Shown: piece by piece, positions 1 through 5,831 of the stretch
Position numbering within the stretch: position 1 is the first letter of the stretch
How the letters are laid out: each line of letters begins with the position of its first letter
Notes under the pieces: generated by a model
The model's database searches: none
Seen by the model: only the letters and a program-made list of their open reading frames with translations
What the model was told of the DNA's origin: nothing
Translations under genes and position numbers: made by a program
Assembly (NCBI GenBank): GCA_029940245.1
Contig: JAOZRF010000201.1
Span: 1-5,831, forward strand
From: Desulfobacula sp.
GTDB taxonomy: Bacteria; Desulfobacterota; Desulfobacteria; Desulfobacterales; Desulfobacteraceae
Length of the DNA stretch: 5,831 bases
Direction of reading: 5' to 3'

Positions 1-345
1 TTAGAAAGCATAAATGCAAGCCTGACCAGTCTTAATATACTGGAACAAAAAAAAACAAATGCAGATTACCTTATCTCAATGATTGAATCTGAATGGAAAA
101 ATGATCCTTTTTCCAAAATTAAAAGGAATCAGAAAACCACAATTGATAAAGAAATGGCAGGTTTAATGTATTCAGGATTTATCAAGTTTGGGAATAAAAT
201 GCTTGCAGTGATTGACGGGATGGAATACACAACAGGTGAGAACATAAAAGATTCCGGGTATAAAATCATCCGGATATCATCTAAAAATGTAATTCTAATA
301 AATAAATTGAATAAAAAGATCGTTCTTTATTTAACAGAAGGGTAA
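1..345 (+). CDS. GspC/PilP/MshK-like pilus assembly protein, 3' end (5'-truncated by window)
   Basis: The frame is open from the first base to the TAA at 343-345, giving the last 114 residues of a protein that begins outside the window. An ATG at 79 would give 88 aa, but it has no purine-rich ribosome site upstream and the coding frame continues unbroken before it, so I treat it as an internal Met. The visible part has a polar, probably helical stretch, then a W-K-N-D-P-F motif, then a compact beta-rich module (G-F-I-K-F-G...A-V-I-D-G...G-E-N-I...Y-K-I-I-R-I...V-I-L-I). That pattern resembles the C-terminal homology region of PilP, GspC and MshK: 'own-product/inducible-G, then G-E/D, then strand V-x-L'. 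In those families this periplasmic domain contacts the secretin. It ends 13 bases before the secretin gene, which fits an mshK-mshL order. Family assignment is by fold pattern and context only; overall sequence similarity to any named protein could not be tested. Confidence 0.6.
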   Translation, partial: LESINASLTSLNILEQKKTNADYLISMIESEWKNDPFSKIKRNQKTTIDKEMAGLMYSGFIKFGNKMLAVIDGMEYTTGENIKDSGYKIIRISSKNVILINKLNKKIVLYLTEG

Positions 346-358
346 AGTGGATTAAATC

Positions 359-2005
359 ATGAAACCACGGTTCTACAGATACAGACTGATTTTTCTTTTT
401 TTCTCACTGATGTTTATTTTTGCAGGGTGTTCTTCACATGATAAAAAACCTGATAGCTTTGACAAATGGAAAACCCTTGCAAAAACCTCTCAACCCGTAA
501 GCCCTGTCCATAAACGAGAGACAGGTAAGCTTGAATCAACCCCTTTAAATAATGGTTTAATAAAAGTCACCACCACACCGTCAGTACCAGAAATTTTACC
601 TGAAAAAGAAATGCAATTGCCTGCAATGCCGGTTACCATACGAATGCATACAGTCTCTGTTCCTGTAGTATTGAGAACCCTGGCAAGGATAGCCAATATC
701 AACATCCTCCTGAATGATACCATTTCCGGTATGGCAGATATTGATGTTAAAAATGTGCCCTGGAATCAGGCTTTTCTCAGCCTTATTGATGCATATGGGC
801 TTGCTTATGAATGGTCCGGTCAGATTTTAAGGGTGCTTACAGTTAAAGATCTGAATATAAAAAAAGCCCTGCTGGAGGCAAGACAGGATTTTGAACAGAG
901 CAAAAAAAATCATGCTGTTGCCATGTCTAAAATAAAGAAAAAACAGGAATTGCTTGAACCGCTTTTAACTAAAATTATCAAAATACATTATGCTGATCTT
1001 AAAGTCCTGCAGTCAAATCTTGATCTTTATCTTAAAGGAGATAAAAAAAAGAGCGAAGATGAAAACTCAACCGATGAAACAATTGCATTATCCGGATCGA
1101 TACTTATTGATGAGTTCTCAAACTCTTTGATTATCCATGCGACAAAGACTGATATTGACAAAATCATGCCCATTATTTATGAACTTGACAAACCCATCAA
1201 GCAGGTTCGAATAGAAGCCCATATTGTTGAAGCCAACAATGATGCTGCAAGAGAACTTGGGATAAGATGGGGAGGGGTCGGCACTTCAACAAACAGCAAC
1301 GACAGAGTTACTTCAATTGGCGGAGACATGAGTGCTGTATCCGGCACCTCTTTGAAAAATATTAATGGTGTTGATACAGCCTATGATCCGCTTGCCGGGA
1401 CCATTGTCAATCTTCCCATTGCTTCCACAACTGGAGAGGGCATGGTCCTTGGTCTTTTAACTGAGAAAATTGGCAGGTTCCGGCTTTTTGCCCAGCTTTC
1501 TGCCCTTGAAAGCAAAGGAGCGATTAACATTATTTCACGACCATCCATCACAACAATGGATAATCGAAAGGCAATTATTAAAAGTGGTAAAGACGTGCCT
1601 TTCCAGACCCTTTTAAATGGTGAGATCACTATTGAGTTTAAAGAAGCGGTCATTAAACTTGAAGTTGTACCTCACATCATCAATGATAATATCATAAAAC
1701 TTGAAATTGTAACCCATAAGGATGAGCTTGACTGGACCCATCCGGTAAACGGCAATCCAACCGTCATAACCAAAAATGCTGAAACCATGGTAACGCTGTT
1801 CGATGGTCAGACAACGGTTATCGGTGGATTGAATAAAGAAAAAAATACCGACGGCGAGGCAGGAGTTCCCGGCCTTAAAGATATTCCAGGATTAAGCTGG
1901 CTTTTTAAAAGCACCAATAAAGCCAATGAGATGGAAGAGCTTTTAATTTTTATCACACCCTATATCTTAAAAGAACAAAACTATAGCAAAAAACCTGTGA
2001 ATTAG
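359..2005 (+). CDS. mshL: MshL-like outer-membrane secretin (lipoprotein)
   Basis: This 548-aa protein should form the multimeric outer-membrane channel through which the pilus or pseudopilus passes. It starts with a basic n-region, a hydrophobic segment (residues 10-21) and a lipobox-like F-A-G-C with Cys24 as the likely lipidated residue; Ser25 at +2 favours outer-membrane sorting. A low-complexity linker (25-88) leads to an STN/N0-type domain (about 91-165), a Lys/Glu-rich helical stretch (166-205), an N1-like ring domain (about 206-283, with I-L-I-D-E-F-S-N-S-L-I-I) and the secretin beta-barrel domain (about 284-538). The barrel region holds S-R-P-S-I-T-T (393-399), the secretin signature V-P-G-L-K-D-I-P-G-L-S-W-L-F (503-516) and a final E-L-L-I-F-I-T-P strand. 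Length is usual for MshL. The ATG at 359 is supported by the signal peptide; upstream AAAGTGGA (344-351) is a weak ribosome site. PilQ or GspD are alternatives; the MshM-like and MshE-like genes downstream favour MshL. Confidence 0.9.
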   Translation: MKPRFYRYRLIFLFFSLMFIFAGCSSHDKKPDSFDKWKTLAKTSQPVSPVHKRETGKLESTPLNNGLIKVTTTPSVPEILPEKEMQLPAMPVTIRMHTVSVPVVLRTLARIANINILLNDTISGMADIDVKNVPWNQAFLSLIDAYGLAYEWSGQILRVLTVKDLNIKKALLEARQDFEQSKKNHAVAMSKIKKKQELLEPLLTKIIKIHYADLKVLQSNLDLYLKGDKKKSEDENSTDETIALSGSILIDEFSNSLIIHATKTDIDKIMPIIYELDKPIKQVRIEAHIVEANNDAARELGIRWGGVGTSTNSNDRVTSIGGDMSAVSGTSLKNINGVDTAYDPLAGTIVNLPIASTTGEGMVLGLLTEKIGRFRLFAQLSALESKGAINIISRPSITTMDNRKAIIKSGKDVPFQTLLNGEITIEFKEAVIKLEVVPHIINDNIIKLEIVTHKDELDWTHPVNGNPTVITKNAETMVTLFDGQTTVIGGLNKEKNTDGEAGVPGLKDIPGLSWLFKSTNKANEMEELLIFITPYILKEQNYSKKPVN

Positions 2006-2009
2006 AACT

Positions 2010-3602
2010 ATGGATTACTATAAAATATTAAATTTTAATATGGAACCATTTTCAAATTCACCTGATCCAGGACTTTTTTATAATTCACCCCAACATCTTG
2101 AAATACTTCAAAAACTTGAAATTTCTATCCGTTTAAAGCGTGGACTTAATATCATAACAGGAGACATCGGAACCGGGAAAACAACAATAAGCCGTAAATT
2201 GATTCAAAAAATATCCCTTGACGATTCAATTAAATTTTATCTTGTGCTTGACCCCGGGTTCAAAAGCCCCATCTCTTTTTTAAAATATCTATTACATTTA
2301 TTTGACCCTGAAAAAAGATATGAATCAAATGATGAGACTATTCTTAAAGAAACTATAAAGGACCATATTTTTACCTATGGTGTTGATCAGCATATCAATA
2401 TTGTCCTTATCATTGATGAAGGGCAAAAACTTTCTTTGCCCTGCATTGAAGTTTTAAGAGAACTTTTAAATTTTGAAACCAATAATGAAAAACTGCTGCA
2501 AATTATAATTTTTGCACAAAAAGACTTTGATCGCTCCTTAGAACGAATTGCAAATTTTAAGGATAGAATTAATTTTTATTACCAGTTAAACCCTTTAAAC
2601 TTCAAGGAATCAAAAAACCTGATTAATTTCAGGCTGGAAAGATGTGCTGTAAAAGGACAAAATAAAATTTTATTCACCCATTTTGCCCATTTTTTGATAT
2701 ATAGGACAACAAAGGGTTTTCCCAGAAAAATTATCATGCTTTGTCACCAGATAATGTTATCATTGATTATTAAAAACAAAACCAAAGCTGGTTTTGTAAT
2801 TGCAAGATCCTGTATAAAACAAATGTTCCCAGATAAAAGAATGGTAAGACATGGTTTTATAGCTATTTTTTTGATTTTTATACTCTTTGGGTCTTTGTAT
2901 GCTGTAAATGATTTTAAAATCATACCGGTTTTTGATCAATTTTCATATTTTGATCAAAAGACAAGGAAAATTAAAACTTTATCCTTTCCTTTAAAAACAA
3001 AAGAACTAAAAACAGAAGAACCACCTGATAAACAGGAAAAAGAAAATCATGATTCATTTGAATCAAAGCCTGAACTCAAAACCAATATTAATAAACCGGA
3101 AAATTTTCAGGATATAAACAAGACGGCTTTTAAAAAGCCTGCTGTTTACGGCAGTATCCCCATACCAAAAAATGCAACCCTGGCAAAAATGATGAGAATT
3201 ATTTATGGCTCATACAGATCTTTATATTTAAATAAACTAATAAAATACAATTCCGACATCAATGATCCCAATATCCTTAAAGCAGGCACAAATATCATTT
3301 TCCCTGTGATTGACTATTCCAATGATTCTAATGATAAAAAAATTTTTATCATAATTTTTGAGACATATAATTTTAAAAAATCATTTAATGCTGCACTGGG
3401 TTATCAAGGTTCTGATTTTAGCGTTCGAATTTTGTCTGTCTGGAAAAATGATAAAAGATTTTTTTTCCCTGTTGTTGTTAACAAACCTTTTATTTCCATG
3501 ATCGAGGCAGACAAATATAAAAAAAATCTGCCTGAAATTATTTTTGCAGAATGCAAACCTGTATCACAAATAAAAAACGCAGAAGAAAAGCAAAAGGGAT
3601 AA
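2010..3602 (+). CDS. mshM: ExeA/MshM-like AAA ATPase with periplasmic LysM-like and SPOR-like tail
   Basis: A 530-aa bitopic protein. Residues 1-275 form an ExeA/GspA/MshM-type AAA domain: the family opening Y-Y-K-I-L-N-F-N-M-E-P-F-S-N-S-P-D-P, Walker A G-D-I-G-T-G-K-T (51-58), Walker B I-V-L-I-I-D-E (131-137; D136, E137), a divergent sensor region I-I-I-F-A-Q-K-D-F (165-173), Arg186 in D-R-I-N, L-N-P-L-N-F-K-E (193-200) and G-F-P-R-K-I (236-241). A basic K-R-M-V-R-H patch precedes one membrane helix (282-299), so the N-terminus is cytoplasmic and the rest periplasmic. After a charged, Lys/Glu/Pro-rich linker (about 315-375) come a LysM-like module (about 382-432) and a C-terminal SPOR-like alpha/beta module (about 444-514). 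In ExeA the matching tail carries a different peptidoglycan-binding domain; this supports a role in fixing the secretin through the cell wall. The start follows the secretin stop by 4 bases with no clear ribosome site, suggesting translational coupling. The gene looks more AT-rich than its neighbours. Confidence 0.85.
   Translation: MDYYKILNFNMEPFSNSPDPGLFYNSPQHLEILQKLEISIRLKRGLNIITGDIGTGKTTISRKLIQKISLDDSIKFYLVLDPGFKSPISFLKYLLHLFDPEKRYESNDETILKETIKDHIFTYGVDQHINIVLIIDEGQKLSLPCIEVLRELLNFETNNEKLLQIIIFAQKDFDRSLERIANFKDRINFYYQLNPLNFKESKNLINFRLERCAVKGQNKILFTHFAHFLIYRTTKGFPRKIIMLCHQIMLSLIIKNKTKAGFVIARSCIKQMFPDKRMVRHGFIAIFLIFILFGSLYAVNDFKIIPVFDQFSYFDQKTRKIKTLSFPLKTKELKTEEPPDKQEKENHDSFESKPELKTNINKPENFQDINKTAFKKPAVYGSIPIPKNATLAKMMRIIYGSYRSLYLNKLIKYNSDINDPNILKAGTNIIFPVIDYSNDSNDKKIFIIIFETYNFKKSFNAALGYQGSDFSVRILSVWKNDKRFFFPVVVNKPFISMIEADKYKKNLPEIIFAECKPVSQIKNAEEKQKG
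3592..3599 (+). promoter_or_regulatory. Ribosome binding site for the TTG start at 3606
   Basis: The run AAAAGGGA lies inside the last codons of the upstream ATPase gene and ends 6 bases before the TTG at 3606. The core AAGGGA is a good Shine-Dalgarno match at normal spacing. It supports TTG as the start rather than the in-frame ATG at 3633, which would remove the conserved R-L-G of the N-terminal nucleotide-binding motif. Confidence 0.7.
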
Positions 3603-3605
3603 ATT

Positions 3606-5315
3606 TTGGCAAAACGAAAAAGACTTGGTGAAATGCTCATTGATGCTGGGTTAATCGACACAATCCAGCTTGAAAAAGCCTTGTCCGATGCCCGAAAAAG
3701 CGGCTTTAAGTTAGGACAATATTTAATCAAAAAGGGTATTGTTACAGAATCGGCCATTGTTGATGCCATAGCTGAACAAATCAATATTAAAAAATTCAAT
3801 CCAACTGATTATTCAATAAGTCCGGAACTTTCAAAAATCATGGATATTGAAACGGTAAACCGCTTTCAAGCCATTCCTGTGGAAAAAAAAGGCAGCCTGC
3901 TGACCATTGCCATGGTTGACCCCCTTGATATCATTGCCGTTGATAATATTGAAATCCTTACTGATACAGAAGTGATTGCAGTAATCTGTACTGAACAAAA
4001 TTTTAATGACCTTATTTCCAGCATATTTGGTGCCTATGCTGGAAAAGATGGGGTAATGCAGCAGATCCAGGAAATTGAAGAAATGGATGTTGTTGAAGAA
4101 AAAGATTCCTTCCCGGAGCAGGTCATTGAATCAACCCTTCAGAATATGGCTGAAGAAGCACCGGTTATAAGGCTTGTAAATTCTATTCTGGCCCAGGCTG
4201 TGCGTGAAGGTGCAACGGATTTACACATTAGCCCTGAAAAAGATTATGTTGAGATACGATTAAGGGTTGATGGAAAGCTTCATCATATTCCGGCTCCTCC
4301 TAAGAGGATGTTTTTACCCCTGGTTTCAAGAATTAAAATTTTATCCAATCTTGATATTTCTGTTTCCAGGATACCCCAGGACGGCAGATTAACTATAATC
4401 ATGAATCATAAGGAGATTAATATCAGGGTTTCCACTATTCCTACTGTTTATGGTGAAAATCTTGTATTACGCCTTTTAAATACAAGTTCGGGTATCACGA
4501 CCCTGGAAAAAATCGGATTATCTGAAAATGATATACATAATATAAAAAGAAAGATTGCATTACCCTATGGCATGGTTTTATGCACAGGTCCTACGGGAAG
4601 CGGTAAGAGTACCACTCTTTTTGCCATGTTAAGCGAAATTAATAAACCCCATACAAATATTATTACCCTTGAAGATCCTGTTGAATACAGAATGGAACAT
4701 ATCCGCCAGGTACAATTAAATCATAAAGCCGGCATGACCTTTGCCAGCGGCCTTCGTTCCATATTAAGACAGGACCCTGATTCTATCATGGTAGGTGAAA
4801 TCAGAGATGCCGAGACTTCAAGAGTTGCCATCCAGGCTGCCTTGACCGGGCACATGGTTTTCAGTACAGTGCATACGAATGATTCCACAGGAGCCATAAC
4901 AAGATTATTGGACATGGGTATTGAAAGTTTTCTGGTCTCATCCGTTCTTCTGGTGACGATTGCCCAGCGCCTTGTCAGACGGGTTTGCCCCTATTGTAAA
5001 GAATTATACAAACCCACTGACAAAGAACTTAAATTCTGGGGACTTGAAAACCGGGGACCTGTAAACTTTGTCAGGGCGAAAGGTTGCAGTCAATGCATGG
5101 ATACAGGCTATAAGGGCCGAATTGGAATTTATGAAATCCTGTATATGGATGATGATATCAGACAAATGATTCTAAAGGGAAAATCAGCCCAGGATATTGC
5201 TAAATTCACCACCAGGACCGGACGATTGAAAACCCTTAAAATGGATGCTGCGCAAAAAGTCTTTAATGGGGATACCTCTGGCAAAGAAGCCGTCTCTGCA
5301 ATTATGGCAGGCTAA
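3606..5315 (+). CDS. mshE: MshE-like pilus extension ATPase (GspE/PilB family)
   Basis: This 569-aa cytoplasmic hexameric ATPase should power pilus or pseudopilus assembly by acting on the platform protein encoded next. Residues 1-142 are an MshEN/T2SSE-N domain with two 24-residue repeats (6-29 and 35-58) that match the c-di-GMP-binding pattern RLGxxLxxxGx6LxxxLxxQ with some changes. An acidic linker (about 150-185) follows, then the N2 domain with V-R-E-G-A-T-D-L-H-I (199-208) and the ATPase core: Walker A G-P-T-G-S-G-K-S-T (328-336), Asp box I-T-L-E-D-P-V-E-Y (353-361), Walker B L-R-Q-D-P-D-S-I-M-V-G-E-I-R-D (387-401), His box L-T-G-H-M-V-F-S-T-V-H-T (413-424) and a zinc-binding tetracysteine C461, C464, C494, C497. 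All catalytic motifs are intact. The start is TTG with a good ribosome site. Length is close to known MshE. PilB and GspE are close relatives; the MshEN repeats and neighbours favour MshE. The presence of the His box and tetracysteine argues against a PilT-type retraction ATPase. Confidence 0.93.
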   Translation: MAKRKRLGEMLIDAGLIDTIQLEKALSDARKSGFKLGQYLIKKGIVTESAIVDAIAEQINIKKFNPTDYSISPELSKIMDIETVNRFQAIPVEKKGSLLTIAMVDPLDIIAVDNIEILTDTEVIAVICTEQNFNDLISSIFGAYAGKDGVMQQIQEIEEMDVVEEKDSFPEQVIESTLQNMAEEAPVIRLVNSILAQAVREGATDLHISPEKDYVEIRLRVDGKLHHIPAPPKRMFLPLVSRIKILSNLDISVSRIPQDGRLTIIMNHKEINIRVSTIPTVYGENLVLRLLNTSSGITTLEKIGLSENDIHNIKRKIALPYGMVLCTGPTGSGKSTTLFAMLSEINKPHTNIITLEDPVEYRMEHIRQVQLNHKAGMTFASGLRSILRQDPDSIMVGEIRDAETSRVAIQAALTGHMVFSTVHTNDSTGAITRLLDMGIESFLVSSVLLVTIAQRLVRRVCPYCKELYKPTDKELKFWGLENRGPVNFVRAKGCSQCMDTGYKGRIGIYEILYMDDDIRQMILKGKSAQDIAKFTTRTGRLKTLKMDAAQKVFNGDTSGKEAVSAIMAG

Positions 5316-5316
5316 T

Positions 5317-5831
5317 ATGACAATTTTCAAATTTAAAGCGTTAAATGATCAGGGTAAGTCTATTTCAGGTGAAATAGAAGCAGAATCAAAAAACCATGCC
5401 ATGGAGCTGATATCTTTAAAAGGCCATATTCCTGAATCTGTTAAAAAAAAGTCAGGAACTTCGAGCAAAAAAAGTTCCAAAAAATCTTCAGATTTTTTTC
5501 AATCCGTTAAACCCAAGGATCTGGTGCTTTACAGCATGAATTTAAAAACACTGATTCAGGCCGGTGTTTCCATTACTCAAACTTTTGAGATTCTGGAAAA
5601 ACAGACTGAAAACAAAAAACTTCAGCGTATTACGGTTGAAATGGCGGAAAGCATACAGCAGGGAGTTTCTCTTCATGAGGCTTTTGCAAGTCATGGAAAA
5701 ATTTTCAATCATCTTTATCTGAGCATGATCAAAGCCGGGGAAATATCAGGAACACTTCCCAATGTTCTGGAAAGGCTTATTTATATTCTTGAACATGAGG
5801 AAAAGGTCAGATCTGACATTAAATCAGCAAT
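5317..5831 (+). CDS. mshG: MshG-like inner-membrane platform protein (GspF/PilC family), 3'-truncated by window
   Basis: The reading frame opens with ATG one base after the ATPase stop and stays open to the window edge, giving 171 residues of a family that usually runs to about 400. The first 40 residues have the family opening (F-K-F-K-A-L-N-D-Q-G-K...G-E-I-E-A-E-S...A-M-E-L-I-S-L-K-G). A Ser/Lys-rich linker follows (about 42-58). From about residue 64 the first T2SSF domain begins: L-K-T-L-I-Q-A-G-V-S-I (76-86), I-Q-Q-G-V-S-L-H-E-A-F (113-123) and the strongly conserved M-I-K-A-G-E-I-S-G-T-L (137-147). The first membrane helix and the second T2SSF domain would lie past the edge. Its role is to sit in the inner membrane, bind the extension ATPase and transmit its motion to pilin subunits. 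AGG at 5309-5311 is a weak ribosome site; the one-base gap points to translational coupling with the ATPase gene. Confidence 0.92.
   Translation, partial: MTIFKFKALNDQGKSISGEIEAESKNHAMELISLKGHIPESVKKKSGTSSKKSSKKSSDFFQSVKPKDLVLYSMNLKTLIQAGVSITQTFEILEKQTENKKLQRITVEMAESIQQGVSLHEAFASHGKIFNHLYLSMIKAGEISGTLPNVLERLIYILEHEEKVRSDIKSA

Noticed and set aside
490..723. Reverse-strand open frame of 77 codons inside the secretin gene
   Set aside because: It lies wholly opposite a clear secretin coding region, has no recognisable domain, and its composition follows from the complementary strand.
1381..1653. Reverse-strand open frame of 90 codons inside the secretin gene
   Set aside because: It overlaps the conserved secretin barrel region on the other strand and shows no family features.
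3404..3799. Reverse-strand open frame of 131 codons across the junction of the two ATPase genes
   Set aside because: It is the longest antisense frame but covers the SPOR-like tail and the conserved MshEN repeats in sense; its protein matches nothing I recognise.
4721..4915. Reverse-strand open frame of 64 codons inside the extension ATPase gene
   Set aside because: It is opposite the Walker B and His box region, which is clearly coding on the + strand.
5479..5498. Inverted repeat AAAAAATCT / AGATTTTTT with a two-base centre, followed by a T
   Set aside because: It looks a little like a terminator, but the stem is almost all A-T, the loop is too small, and it sits inside the Ser/Lys linker of the platform protein, where Lys and Phe codons explain it.
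359..5831. Assignment as a true type II secretion system or a PilMNOPQ type IVa pilus
   Set aside because: The GspE, GspF and secretin families are shared among all three. The ExeA/MshM-like ATPase directly after a short lipoprotein secretin, and the MshEN domain, fit the MSHA order better. The distinction is still uncertain without the pilin genes.

Overview
The window is a tightly packed, single-strand (+) cluster of genes for a type IV pilus / type II secretion-like machine. Its order and domain content best match the biogenesis part of an MSHA (mannose-sensitive haemagglutinin) type pilus locus. From left to right it holds: the 3' end of a small GspC/PilP/MshK-like pilot or clamp protein (1-345); an outer-membrane lipoprotein secretin, MshL-like (359-2005); an ExeA/MshM-like AAA ATPase with a transmembrane anchor and a long periplasmic tail (2010-3602); a complete GspE/PilB/MshE-type extension ATPase (3606-5315); and the 5' part of a GspF/PilC/MshG-type inner-membrane platform protein, cut by the window edge (5317-5831). 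The gaps between genes are 13, 4, 3 and 1 bases. There is no room for internal terminators and little for promoters, so the five genes are almost certainly one operon, cut at both ends. No stretch longer than 13 bases lacks a gene. I saw no RNA gene, mobile element, CRISPR array or attachment site.

How the parts work together, from family knowledge: the MshE-type hexameric ATPase hydrolyses ATP in the cytoplasm and drives the GspF/MshG platform protein, which adds pilin subunits to a growing fibre or pseudopilus. The fibre leaves through the secretin ring in the outer membrane. The MshK/PilP-like protein probably links inner-membrane components to the secretin. The ExeA/MshM-like ATPase, with its periplasmic LysM-like domain, probably couples ATP use to remodelling or gripping of peptidoglycan so that the secretin can be placed. 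The pilin genes and the MshI/MshJ-like inner-membrane assembly proteins are expected outside the window.

The organism must be a Gram-negative (diderm) bacterium, because there is a lipoprotein secretin. The AT-rich DNA, Lys/Ile/Asn-rich proteins and divergent MSHA-like operon would fit a Desulfobacterota lineage such as Desulfobacteraceae. That placement is inference, not something the sequence proves.

Most of the window is a recognisable known system. The least ordinary parts are the periplasmic extension of the MshM-like ATPase (LysM-like plus SPOR-like modules, with no separate mshN between mshM and mshE) and the apparent c-di-GMP-binding MshEN module with non-consensus positions at the start of the extension ATPase. 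I found no evidence of a wholly new system.
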